Below, piece after piece: positions 8,994 through 17,677 of a DNA stretch of 64,000 bases. This DNA comes from Gammaproteobacteria bacterium (lineage in GTDB: Bacteria; Pseudomonadota; Gammaproteobacteria; JAABTG01). The DNA lies in contig JAGNLM010000004.1 in the NCBI GenBank assembly GCA_017999615.1, positions 89,866 to 153,865 on the forward strand. The letters are read 5' to 3'. The notes beneath the pieces are model-generated. The model searched no databases. It saw nothing but the letters and a program-made list of their open reading frames with translations, and was not told the origin of the DNA. The translations under genes were made by a program, and so were the position numbers. Within the stretch, counting starts at the first letter, position 1, and each line of letters opens with the position of its first letter.

Positions 8994-9416
8994 CTAGAAC
9001 TGATCGGACATGGACTCCGGCGTCGGGCCGGGCGGATCGCGCACGATCCAGTAGCTCGGCGCATCCGGCTCGCGCCGCAGCCGCAGGGGGTCCTTGCCGG
9101 CGAGACGCATGGCGAGCCCGATCGGCGCCACGACCCCGTAGAAGACGACCGCCGCCATCACCGGGCTCACGAGCCGCCCGAGCCAGAGGCCCAGGCGCGT
9201 CCAGGCGCGGTTCGGCGCACCCAGCAGGGATGGGCGAACGAGCGTGACAGCTGCCATCGCGCCACCCGCCGCCAGCGCCCAGTACCGAACGCCTCCGCCG
9301 GAGAGGAACGGGAGCAGCGCCAGGACGAGGAAGAAGACCGTGAAAACCCAACCGAAGGCGCGGTTCGAAGAGCTGGCTACCTCCGGCTCGCGGTCCAGAG
9401 ATTCGTGTGAAGTCAT
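8994..9416 (-). CDS. SxtJ-like small membrane protein
   Basis: Protein of 140 aa with three to four hydrophobic segments (FGWVFTVFFLVLALLPFL, ALAAGGAMAAVTLV, VMAAVVFYGVVAPIGLAMRL) and a polar tail with a YWI motif. This resembles the SxtJ family that accompanies carbamoyltransferases in glycan and saxitoxin-type clusters. I prefer the ATG at 9416; a TTG at 9434 is the only other upstream option. Role unknown. Confidence 0.75.
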   Translation of the reverse strand: MTSHESLDREPEVASSSNRAFGWVFTVFFLVLALLPFLSGGGVRYWALAAGGAMAAVTLVRPSLLGAPNRAWTRLGLWLGRLVSPVMAAVVFYGVVAPIGLAMRLAGKDPLRLRREPDAPSYWIVRDPPGPTPESMSDQF

Positions 9417-9440
9417 CCCGCGGCTCGTCCCCAACCTCCC

Positions 9441-11381
9441 TCAGCCATTCGCCGGATCCGGCACCACGACACTGCTGGCCGCCGGCTCGACGCCACCCCT
9501 CCTCGCCTCCCCAAACTCCGGCACCAGAACCTTCAGCAGGTGGACGAGGCGCTGCTCGTCGTAGGCGGCACAAGCCGCCTCCATCTCCTCGAGCGACCGG
9601 GCCAACGTTTCCTGATCCACCTCCCGGACGTGGGCCAGGCGCAGCTTCTCGTGAGCAGTCGGCACCGGCTGCTCCTCCTCGTGGAAGAGCTCCTCGTAGA
9701 GCTTCTCCCCCGGACGCAGACCCGTAAAGACGATCGGCACGTCGACGCCCGGCCGCTTGCCGGAGAGCCGGATCATCTGCTCGGCCAGGTCCCGGATCCG
9801 GACCGGCTCACCCATGTCGAGAACGAAGATCTCACCGCCCTTCCCGGCCACCGCCGCCTGCAGGATCAACTGCGAGGCCTCCGGGATGGTCATGAAGTAG
9901 CGCGTGATGTCCGGGTGCGTCACCGTCACCGGACCGCCTGCGGCGATCTGCTCCCGGAAGGTGGGCACCACGCTGCCGGCGGAGTCGAGCACGTTGCCGA
10001 AGCGCACCGTGATGAAACGCGTGCGCCCCTGCCCGTTCAGGTTCTGGCAGACCATCTCCGCGACCCGCTTGGTCGCCCCCATCACGTTCGTCGGGTTAAC
10101 CGCCTTGTCCGTGGAGATCAGCACGAAGGCCTCGCAGCCGAAGGCCACGGCCGTCTGGGCGACATTGCGCGTGCCGAGAACGTTGTTGCGAACCGCCTCG
10201 CGGGTCTGGTCCTGGAGCATGGGCACGTGCTTGTAGGCGGCGGCGTGGAAGACAATGTCGGGTTGAACGTCCGAGAACGCAAAACTCACGGCAGTCACGT
10301 CGCAGATGTCACCGAGTCGCGCTCGCAGCGTGACGTTTGGAAATGACCCGCGGAACTCCTGCTCGACCCTGAAGAGGTTGAACTCACTATTCTCGAAGAC
10401 CACCAGCGCCTTGGGTCCGAGCCGGCCGACCTGCCGGCAAAGCTCGGAGCCAATGGAGCCGCCACCGCCAGTGATCAGCACGACCTTGTCGGAGAGACCC
10501 TGAGTGATTGCCCACCAGTCGAGTGTGACGGACTCCCGGCCCAGCAAGTCTTCGATGGAAACCTCGCGCAGGTCCTGCGCCGACAGGTGAGCCGAAGGGG
10601 CATCGTGCAGCCTCGGCAGCGTCCGGAACGGCACACCCGTCTGCTCGCACTGAGTCACGATTCGTTGCATCGTCCGGCGACCAGCCGAAGGTATCGCAAT
10701 CAGGATCATCTCGATGGCGTACTGCTGGGCCAGCGCTGGCAGCTGCTCGGTCGTCCCGAGGACCCGCACGCCGTGGACCTCGCGGCCGAACCTGCGCGCC
10801 TCGTCGTCCACGAAGCCGACCGGCTCGTATCCCCAGCGCGGGTCGCGCAGAAGGTCGCGCACCAGCAGCTCGCCGGCACGCCCGGCCCCAACAATCAGCG
10901 CCCGCTTACCCGACCCTGCGTACAGCCGACGGTCTTTCGTCCAGCGGTAGGCGAGCCGGGGGCCTCCGAGAAGCAGCGGCAGCAGAATCGCGTAGAGTAC
11001 GAACGCCGAGCGGGGTACATACTCCATACGGGTCAGGAGCAGGACGGCTGTGACGAGCAGGACCGTCCCGAGCGCGGTCGACTTCAGGATTCGCAGCAAG
11101 TCGGGCAGCGAGGCGAAGCGCCACACGCCCCGATAGAGGCCCATCGACCAGAAGACCGCCCCCTGCACCGTCACCACCACCGGGAGGAGCGTGAGTGCCT
11201 GCCCCAGGTAGTCCGGCGGAATGCTGCCCAGGTTGAAGCGAAGCCAGAACGCCCCCATCCACGCGACCGGGATCATGAACAGGTCGTGGGTGAACGCGGT
11301 CGCCCGGTGGCGAAGGCGACTGACCCAGTCGGGTAGATTCTCGGAATTCACTGGCCCCGCCCAACGCCCTACGCGATCCAT
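9441..11381 (-). CDS. membrane-bound nucleoside-diphosphate-sugar dehydratase (WbpM/CapD/FlaA1-like)
   Basis: Probable UDP-HexNAc 4,6-dehydratase that produces the 4-keto-6-deoxy sugar for the initiating residue. The 646-aa length and order fit WbpM: four to five N-terminal membrane helices, a first Rossmann-like domain (ALIVGAGRAGELL), then the catalytic SDR domain with ITGGGGSIGSELCRQ and DICD. In the active site the usual Tyr is replaced by Met (TNVMGATKR), the signature of this dehydratase branch. Start is ambiguous: ATG 11381 chosen, GTG 11351 also possible. Confidence 0.9.
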   Translation of the reverse strand: MDRVGRWAGPVNSENLPDWVSRLRHRATAFTHDLFMIPVAWMGAFWLRFNLGSIPPDYLGQALTLLPVVVTVQGAVFWSMGLYRGVWRFASLPDLLRILKSTALGTVLLVTAVLLLTRMEYVPRSAFVLYAILLPLLLGGPRLAYRWTKDRRLYAGSGKRALIVGAGRAGELLVRDLLRDPRWGYEPVGFVDDEARRFGREVHGVRVLGTTEQLPALAQQYAIEMILIAIPSAGRRTMQRIVTQCEQTGVPFRTLPRLHDAPSAHLSAQDLREVSIEDLLGRESVTLDWWAITQGLSDKVVLITGGGGSIGSELCRQVGRLGPKALVVFENSEFNLFRVEQEFRGSFPNVTLRARLGDICDVTAVSFAFSDVQPDIVFHAAAYKHVPMLQDQTREAVRNNVLGTRNVAQTAVAFGCEAFVLISTDKAVNPTNVMGATKRVAEMVCQNLNGQGRTRFITVRFGNVLDSAGSVVPTFREQIAAGGPVTVTHPDITRYFMTIPEASQLILQAAVAGKGGEIFVLDMGEPVRIRDLAEQMIRLSGKRPGVDVPIVFTGLRPGEKLYEELFHEEEQPVPTAHEKLRLAHVREVDQETLARSLEEMEAACAAYDEQRLVHLLKVLVPEFGEARRGGVEPAASSVVVPDPANG

Positions 11382-11695
11382 TCCAGCCGGACGATGCACA
11401 AAACGAATCGCAGCCCCAGCGGAAGGCCGCAGCCGCAAGCCCCAAAGGAAGCCTGACAACTCCGGGCCGACCGGCAGGATCCTCTACGAGCGGGGCACCA
11501 GCGAGTCCACCACCTGGACAACGGGCCGCAGTGCGGACTCCGCTGGCCGCGAACTGCCAGCCAAGGATAACACCGCCACCGCACCCTCGCACGGCAGGAG
11601 CCATGCGACGGGCGCACCTCCACTCCCGATGTCCGCCGATGCCAGAAGGTCGGGGCGAAGAAGGTGCCGCCCCTTCCTTCGCCTCGACCGTTCGC
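11382..11695. other. gene-free stretch before the dehydratase gene
   Basis: About 314 bp between two minus-strand genes, with no convincing coding region. On the minus strand it carries GGTGGCGGTGTTATCC at 11565-11580, whose GGCGGT start resembles the first half of the RfaH ops element (GGCGGTAG..). Given the RfaH-like gene at 36940 this was noted, but the second half does not match. The gap may hold a promoter for the downstream dehydratase-to-galU genes. Confidence 0.35.
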
Positions 11696-12862
11696 CTAAC
11701 TGGGGTCCCAGGATCCTGGCTGGCCGCGTCGCGTGCGCTTGAGCGCCTGCCGATATAGGTCCAGGGTGCGGCGGACGATGTGGGCCTCCGAGAACTCCCG
11801 CTCGGCAAGCCGCCGGCCCTCATCTCCTAACCGCCGGCGGAGTTGCCCGTCCTCGCCAAGCGTCCGTATCGCTCGGGCAAGGGCCACAGGGTCTCGCGGA
11901 GGTACTAGCAGGCCGGTCTGGCGGTGCCGGGCGACTTCGCGCGAACCGGGTACGTCGGCGGCGATGAGTGCCCGCGAGCAGGCCGCAGCCTCCAACAGCG
12001 ACTTGGGCAACCCTTCCCGGTACGACGGAAGGACCGCGATGTGGGCCCGCGCCCAGACCCCTGGCACATCGTCGGAGACCCCACGCCAGGTGACGACCCC
12101 CTCGGCCTCCCATGCGCGGAGCTGTTCAGCTGGAACCGATCCAGGGTTCTCCGGGTCCGGCGCCCCGACCAGCCACAGGCGCAGGGGAACCCCTTGGGCT
12201 CGAAGCAGACGCGCTGCCTCGACAAACTCGCCAACCCCCTTGTCCCAGAGCATGCGCGAAACAAGCGCCGCGACCACCGGTTCCGCCGGCTCCGGGGTGG
12301 GGGCGAAACGCACGGTATCTACGCCCGACCCGGGGATTGTCACGACGCGCTCCGCGGGTACCCCAAGAGCCCGGATCGCCGCCGCGTCGTCCGGGTTCTG
12401 GACGATGCTGTAGCTCGCCCTCCGCCGGAGCAGCAGCGCGAGGGCCAGACGGACCACTGGTCTAAGCAGGCGTGCACGCGGTCCTTCCGAGGTGAAAACG
12501 AAACCCATGCCGGCAATGGCATTCACGACGACCGGCACGCGGGTGAGCGCCGTGACCGGCCCTCCGTAGAGGATGGGCTTCAGCGCGACGTGGTGGGCGA
12601 TATCGGGGGCAACCTCCCGGTGCACGCGGAGGAGCCCCGAGAAAGCACCGAATTCCCGCCAGGGGCGGTGCTCCCCCCGCCGAAGCTCGAGTGGGAAGAC
12701 GTCGAACCCCTCGGCGGCGATCGCCTCCCCCTCCTCTCCGACCCGAGTTGCGACGACCACTCGCCAACCCGCGTCTCTCGCCGCCCGAGCAACTGGCAGC
12801 CGGTGGGAGCGGAAATACCAGTCCTCGGTAACGACGAAGAGCAGCGTGACCGGGTTTCGCAT
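11696..12862 (-). CDS. glycosyltransferase family 4 (GT-B)
   Basis: Cytoplasmic sugar transferase of 388 aa. N-terminal acceptor domain begins VTLLFVVTEDWYFRSHRLP, with ALKPILYGGPVTAL; C-terminal donor domain has IPGSGVDTVRF, VSRMLWDKGVGEFV and the EX7E-type segment SYREGLPKSLLEAAA. Its start codon overlaps the stop of the upstream amidotransferase gene by one base (TGATG), so they are translated together. Similar in layout to HexNAc transferases acting early in O-antigen assembly; the donor sugar is not readable. Confidence 0.88.
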   Translation of the reverse strand: MRNPVTLLFVVTEDWYFRSHRLPVARAARDAGWRVVVATRVGEEGEAIAAEGFDVFPLELRRGEHRPWREFGAFSGLLRVHREVAPDIAHHVALKPILYGGPVTALTRVPVVVNAIAGMGFVFTSEGPRARLLRPVVRLALALLLRRRASYSIVQNPDDAAAIRALGVPAERVVTIPGSGVDTVRFAPTPEPAEPVVAALVSRMLWDKGVGEFVEAARLLRAQGVPLRLWLVGAPDPENPGSVPAEQLRAWEAEGVVTWRGVSDDVPGVWARAHIAVLPSYREGLPKSLLEAAACSRALIAADVPGSREVARHRQTGLLVPPRDPVALARAIRTLGEDGQLRRRLGDEGRRLAEREFSEAHIVRRTLDLYRQALKRTRRGQPGSWDPS

Positions 12863-14904
12863 CAGTTCAGCGACTGCTGGCCCTGTCCGTGGCTAAGGCG
12901 CTGGCCGTCGGTCCAGGCCTGGAGCATCAGTACCGTCCAGAGGCGGTACGCCCAGTTGCGTCGGCCCGCCAAGTGCTCCTCCCAGTAGGCCCGTATCGGC
13001 ACCGGATGCAGGAGCCCGCCGGCCTCGAGGCGATTCCTCGCGAGCAACGACTCCGCCCAGTCTCTCAGCGGACCCCGGAGCCATTCGCCGATGGGCACCC
13101 CGAACCCCATCTTCGGGCGCTCGACCAGCGCCGGCGGTACATAGCGGTAGAGCACGCGGCGGAGCAACCACTTCCCCTGCCCGTGGCGCATCCGCAACCC
13201 TACCGGCATCCGGAGGGCAAGCTCCACCACCCGATGGTCCAGGAGCGGGACCCGGGACTCGAGACTCACTGACATCGCAGCCCGATCGAGTTTTACCAGC
13301 AGGTCGTCCGGCAGGTAGCTCAGCAGGTCCAGGTAAGCCATGCGCAGGGAAAAGTCCGGCAGGCCGGGCCACTCCGCGGGGCGAGTGAGCACGGTAGGCG
13401 GCTCCCGCCCCCCCGGCCGCATAACCTGCTCTGGGCTGCGCCAGAGTGAGACAAGACCGTAGTAGAGAGCATCAGGACCCTCCACCCCCAGTATCTCCGC
13501 AAGCTTGTGGAGCTTATCGCCAGGGTTACTTGCCGCCAGCCGCTGGGGGATCAGTGCGCGGACACTGGCATACAGACGGTCCCAGGCGTGGGGAGGTACC
13601 GACCGCACGAGCCGACCGAGGCCTGCCCGCAAGGGACGGGGAACCCATCCGAGCCCTGTCCACAGCCGCTGGCCCCACGCGTAGCGGTAGTAACCACCGA
13701 AAAGTTCGTCGCCCCCATCCCCCGATAGACTCACTTTCACCGCAGAGCGAGCAAGCCTGCTCACCAGCAGGGTTGGCAACTGAGAAGAGTCCGCGAATGG
13801 CTCGTCGTAAATGTCCGGCAGCGACGGGATTACCGCCATGGCCTCGGACGGTGCGACGTACAGGTCTGTGTGGTCGGTACCCAGGTGCCGCGCCACAGCG
13901 CGGGCGTGCTCGGCTTCGTTATAGGTCTCCTCCCGGAAACCGATGGTAAACGTCCGGACCGGGTGCGCACTCTGGGCCTGCATCAGAGCCACGACGAGGG
14001 AAGAGTCGACCCCTCCGGAGAGGAAGGCGCCCACGGGCACGTCAGCCACCATCTGCAGGGAGACCGCCTCGGCGAGCACCCGCTCGACTTCCTCCGCCGC
14101 TTCCCCTTCGTCCCCAGAGAAAGGCTCAGTCAGTACCCGCTCCGCCGCCTTGCGAGCGGACCAGTAGGGCGCGAGGACCAAGCCAGGCGCCTCACTCGGT
14201 GGCGTAGGCGGGACGCCGTCCGGCCAGGGGCAGGCCCGTGCGCCCGCCACATCGACCCGCAGCCACGTTCCGGCCGGCAACTTGAATACGTCCCGGTAGG
14301 CCGAATACGGCGCTGGGACATAGGCGTGTCGGAGGTAGAGGGCGAGGGCATCGCGGTTGGGCTCGCCCTGCCAGGCAGGGTGGGCCCGAAAGGCCTTGAG
14401 CTCGGAGGCAAAAACGATTCCGCCCCCAACCCAGCCGTAGTAGAGGGGCTTCTCTCCAAGCCGGTCACGGGCAAGGCAGAGGCTCCGGGTCTCGGCGTCC
14501 CAGAGCCCGAACGCAAACATCCCGACGGTCCGGGCCAGGGTTCCCGGGAGCCCCCAGTGGGCGACTGCGGCCAGCACCACCTCGGTGTCGGAACGACCGC
14601 GCCAGCGGGCCGCAGCCCCTGCCGCATCGAGCTCCGCGCGCAGCGCGCGGTAGTTGTAGACCTCGCCGTTGAAGACGATGGTGTAGCGCCCACAGACCGA
14701 GTGCATCGGCTGGTGCCCGGCCGGCGACAGGTCGAGGATCGAGAGCCGCCGGTGGCCCAGGGCGACCCCTGCCGAACCATCCACCCAGAAGCCCCCGTCG
14801 TCCGGTCCACGGTGCACGAGCACCGCTGTCATTCGCCGGACGGCCGCCTCGAGCTCCTCCGTACCCGCGCCCGACGCCGTCAGCCACCCGGCAATCCCGC
14901 ACAT
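12862..14904 (-). CDS. asnB: asparagine synthase-like glutamine amidotransferase (copy 1 of 3)
   Basis: A 680-aa class II glutamine amidotransferase joined to an ATP-pyrophosphatase synthase domain. Cys2 (MCGIAG) is the glutaminase nucleophile; RGPDD and FNGEVYN are conserved ammonia-domain motifs; the PPi loop SGGVDSS lies at residues 296-302, followed by SGDGGDELFGGYYRY. Family knowledge: homologues in polysaccharide loci (WbpS type) amidate uronic acids rather than aspartate. One of three such genes in 13 kb, which argues for sugar modification rather than housekeeping asparagine synthesis. Confidence 0.9.
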   Translation of the reverse strand: MCGIAGWLTASGAGTEELEAAVRRMTAVLVHRGPDDGGFWVDGSAGVALGHRRLSILDLSPAGHQPMHSVCGRYTIVFNGEVYNYRALRAELDAAGAAARWRGRSDTEVVLAAVAHWGLPGTLARTVGMFAFGLWDAETRSLCLARDRLGEKPLYYGWVGGGIVFASELKAFRAHPAWQGEPNRDALALYLRHAYVPAPYSAYRDVFKLPAGTWLRVDVAGARACPWPDGVPPTPPSEAPGLVLAPYWSARKAAERVLTEPFSGDEGEAAEEVERVLAEAVSLQMVADVPVGAFLSGGVDSSLVVALMQAQSAHPVRTFTIGFREETYNEAEHARAVARHLGTDHTDLYVAPSEAMAVIPSLPDIYDEPFADSSQLPTLLVSRLARSAVKVSLSGDGGDELFGGYYRYAWGQRLWTGLGWVPRPLRAGLGRLVRSVPPHAWDRLYASVRALIPQRLAASNPGDKLHKLAEILGVEGPDALYYGLVSLWRSPEQVMRPGGREPPTVLTRPAEWPGLPDFSLRMAYLDLLSYLPDDLLVKLDRAAMSVSLESRVPLLDHRVVELALRMPVGLRMRHGQGKWLLRRVLYRYVPPALVERPKMGFGVPIGEWLRGPLRDWAESLLARNRLEAGGLLHPVPIRAYWEEHLAGRRNWAYRLWTVLMLQAWTDGQRLSHGQGQQSLN

Positions 14905-15019
14905 AGCGTCAGCGCCCCTCCAACAGCCTGGATTCCCGCGAACCGCGGTTTGGCAAACTCAAGGCGACGTCCTTACAGACTGGACCTGGAAGAAGACCCC
15001 CTGCCAGCATGCCATCTCT

Positions 15020-16426
15020 TCACTCGGATCCAGCAACACGCACGGAAGCAGGCACCGACTGACCGGGGAACGGAGGTTCTCGTCCCGTCCCACTACCCAG
15101 ACGGAGTCCTGGCTCAGAGACAGCCTCCGACGCCTCCGGTTGCGGCAGGAGAGATGTCACGGGGGTCGCGGGCTGGGTCAAGAGGCCCTCGTAGAGCCCT
15201 GCATAACGGGCCACGCAGACCTCCAGGGAATAACGCTGGGCGACGCGGGCACGCCCTGCGCTGCCGAATCGCTTTCGCAGCTCTGGATCGACAGCAAGCT
15301 CTGCCAGAGCCAGCCCCAACGCATGAAGGTCCTGCGGCGGGACGACTCTGCCGGTCTCACCGTCCTCCACCGCTTCCCCGTTACCTCCCACTGCGGTCAC
15401 GACCATGGGCAGCCCTGCTGCCATCCCCTCGAGAATGCTATTCGAGAACCCCTCCTCGTGGGACGCGAGAACACCGACGTCGCTTGCCATCAGGAGCGCG
15501 GGCACGTCACTGCGCGAGCCGAGGAAGTGCACGTGCGCCTCGATGCCAAGCCGCTTCGCCTCGGCCTCAAGCACATGCCGGTACTCGCCTCCCTCGCCGA
15601 CGCAGAGGAGCCGCCAGTCGACGCCTAGCGACGCGCGGATCCCCGCGAGGGCCTGAAAGAGGTCCCGGTGCCCTTTGTAGGGAATCAGGTTCGCGACGCA
15701 GATGATGAGCAGCGTCTCCTCGGACACCCCGAACTGCGCCCGCAAGGAGTCGCGCCGCGCGGGACCCGCAAAAGGCCGGAGGTCTATGCCGTTGTGCAAA
15801 AGCCCAACTCGCTCTGGCGAGACCCCCTCGGTGAGGAGGTCCCTCACCACCGCCTGCGAATTACCCAGTACGGCGGTCATTCGCCGGTGAAGCCAGCGCT
15901 CCAATCCCGCGAGGACCCGGTGCCGGGCCTGGTATCGGTTCAGACTCCGCCGGCTCATCACGCGCACGGGGACCCCCGCCGCAAGGCTGCAGAACCCACC
16001 GAGCAGATAGGCCGCAGGCAGGTAGAAATGGGCGACCGACGGTCGCCGACGCACCAACTGATACGCGAGGCAGAGGGTAGTGAGGGGCAGGATGACCCCT
16101 GCGCGAAGCCAACGGGGTAGCAGCCGGATTCGGTCGGCCGCAGGGGGCGCGATCACCTGGACACCCGCGGATTCGAGAACTGGGGCCAGGACCCCTCGAT
16201 GCGTCAGAGTGTAAACGACCGGCCGCACCCCCCGCGCCACGAGTTCCGGCAGGACCTGCGCGAGGTGGCGCTCGGTGCCTCCGACATCCAGGTCCCCGAT
16301 GACGCAAAAGACCTCCGGGCCCACCCACTGCCGAGCCGGCAGGTGCAATCCCTGGCTCACAGACGGCCCTGGTCGGACCGGCATGGCCGCTCGACCCCAT
16401 CGCCAACCGGGACGGGCCCCGAGCAT
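15020..16426 (-). CDS. glycosyltransferase family 4 (GT-B)
   Basis: GT4-type sugar transferase of about 468 aa. N-terminal GGTERHLAQVLPEL loop, then MSRRSLNRYQ, LLHNGIDLRPF, the donor-site ANLIPYKGHRDLF segment and SHEEGFSNSILEGMAAGLP with the conserved glutamates. The C-terminal 50 residues are Pro/Ser-rich and outside the fold. Start chosen at ATG 16426, which begins 7 bp after the stop of the upstream glycosyltransferase; ATG 16384 is also possible, and the longer frame to 16561 would overlap the neighbour by over 120 bp. Confidence 0.85.
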   Translation of the reverse strand: MLGARPGWRWGRAAMPVRPGPSVSQGLHLPARQWVGPEVFCVIGDLDVGGTERHLAQVLPELVARGVRPVVYTLTHRGVLAPVLESAGVQVIAPPAADRIRLLPRWLRAGVILPLTTLCLAYQLVRRRPSVAHFYLPAAYLLGGFCSLAAGVPVRVMSRRSLNRYQARHRVLAGLERWLHRRMTAVLGNSQAVVRDLLTEGVSPERVGLLHNGIDLRPFAGPARRDSLRAQFGVSEETLLIICVANLIPYKGHRDLFQALAGIRASLGVDWRLLCVGEGGEYRHVLEAEAKRLGIEAHVHFLGSRSDVPALLMASDVGVLASHEEGFSNSILEGMAAGLPMVVTAVGGNGEAVEDGETGRVVPPQDLHALGLALAELAVDPELRKRFGSAGRARVAQRYSLEVCVARYAGLYEGLLTQPATPVTSLLPQPEASEAVSEPGLRLGSGTGREPPFPGQSVPASVRVAGSE

Positions 16427-16433
16427 GACCCGG

Positions 16434-17552
16434 TCATGGGGCGTGGTCCCCAAGCAGCCGGGCGAAAAGGGCGTCCCACTCCCTCCCCACCGTCTCGGGC
16501 GCAAAGCGCTCGGCGACCTCTCGGGCCCGAGACCCAAGTCCGGCCCGCAGTGCCGAATCACTCATCAATCGCGCCATCGCCTGCGCAAGCAGCTCGGAGT
16601 TGTCGACGGGCACGAGCAGACCATCGACGCCCGAACGCACGATGTCCCGGGTCCCGCCCGAGTCCGTCGCGACCACCGCAAGGCCCGCAGCCATGGCCTC
16701 ACAGAGCGCGTTTGGAAAGCCCTCGTAGCGGGAAGGCAGAACAAACAGGTCCGCATCCCCGAGGGCGGCTTCGGAGTCCCGCGTGATGCCGGGGAATTCG
16801 ACCCGGTCAGTCAGACCGAGCGCCCGTGTCCTGGCCTCCAGGGAAGCACGCTCGACTCCCTCACCATGGACGGTCAGGGACCAGTCTGGGTAGAGGGGCG
16901 CGACTCGAGAAAAGGCCTCCAATAGGACATCGAACCCCTTCTCCCGGCCAAGGCGGCCCAGTGCTACGACCCGACAGCGGCCCTCCCGGGGACGATCGGG
17001 CCGGCCCGTGGCGGGCACCACGGGGTTGGGGACCACCACGGTGCGCCGGCGCACCCGGGCCGGGAATGCGTCGACGAAAAGTCGGGACTGCACCACCACG
17101 GCGTCGGCCCACCGGTAGGTCACCCGACGCAAGAGCGTCCAGGGAAGGCCAATGGGGTGGCGCCGGGGGTCGGTGCGCTCGGCGACAACGACCGGCGCGC
17201 GGAGCCCCCGACCCGCGATGAGAGTGAGGACGTTGGTCGTGTCGCAAAAGCTCAAGACCAACGCGGGCTTCGCCCCTCGGAGCGCTCTGCGCAGACGACC
17301 GACCCGCAGTCCGTTGTTAACTAGAGCCTCGCCGAGCCCGCGGCTCTCCCCCGGCAACGATAGGTAGCGCGCCGCGACGCCCTGGCCAAGCGGGTGGAAA
17401 GGCTGCTCCCCGCCAGGCCCAAGGACCAAGAGGTCGACGTGGTCACCCCGCGCCGCCCAGGTCGACGCCAGGAAGGACAGCACTCGCTGGGCACCTCCGG
17501 GACCGAGCCCCTCGATGACCAGGCTCAGGCGCACGCGCGATCGCCGCCGCAA
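16434..17552 (-). CDS. glycosyltransferase family 4 (GT-B)
   Basis: GT4-type transferase of about 372 aa. It has the GLGPGGAQRVLSFLA N-terminal loop, VVQSRLFVDAFP, VVPNPVVPA, VVALGRLGREKGFDVLLEAF and PSRYEGFPNALCEAMAAGL with the EX7E motif. A TTG at 17552 follows a GAGGG site; a GTG at 17534 gives a more usual N-terminus and is an equal alternative. Lies just upstream of another GT4 gene, suggesting sequential sugar additions. Confidence 0.85.
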   Translation of the reverse strand: MRRRSRVRLSLVIEGLGPGGAQRVLSFLASTWAARGDHVDLLVLGPGGEQPFHPLGQGVAARYLSLPGESRGLGEALVNNGLRVGRLRRALRGAKPALVLSFCDTTNVLTLIAGRGLRAPVVVAERTDPRRHPIGLPWTLLRRVTYRWADAVVVQSRLFVDAFPARVRRRTVVVPNPVVPATGRPDRPREGRCRVVALGRLGREKGFDVLLEAFSRVAPLYPDWSLTVHGEGVERASLEARTRALGLTDRVEFPGITRDSEAALGDADLFVLPSRYEGFPNALCEAMAAGLAVVATDSGGTRDIVRSGVDGLLVPVDNSELLAQAMARLMSDSALRAGLGSRAREVAERFAPETVGREWDALFARLLGDHAP

Positions 17553-17677
17553 ATCGGCCCTCGGCGGGCCGTCGTCATCCGCATAGGGACGCGCCGGCCC
17601 CGTGAGCTACGGCCCCTCCACCCGCTCGAGCAGCCCCAAAGGGATTATTCAATGACCGCTGACATCCCAGCTGACCG

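Noticed and set aside
8789..9064. Longer carbamoyltransferase starting at 9064
   Set aside because: It would contain the DUF5989 gene in another frame, and the GTG at 8788 has a proper ribosome site at the start of the conserved domain.
11565..11580. ops element for the RfaH-like factor
   Set aside because: GGCGGT matches but the following TAGCGT part does not, and its position is internal to the cluster rather than near its 5' end.
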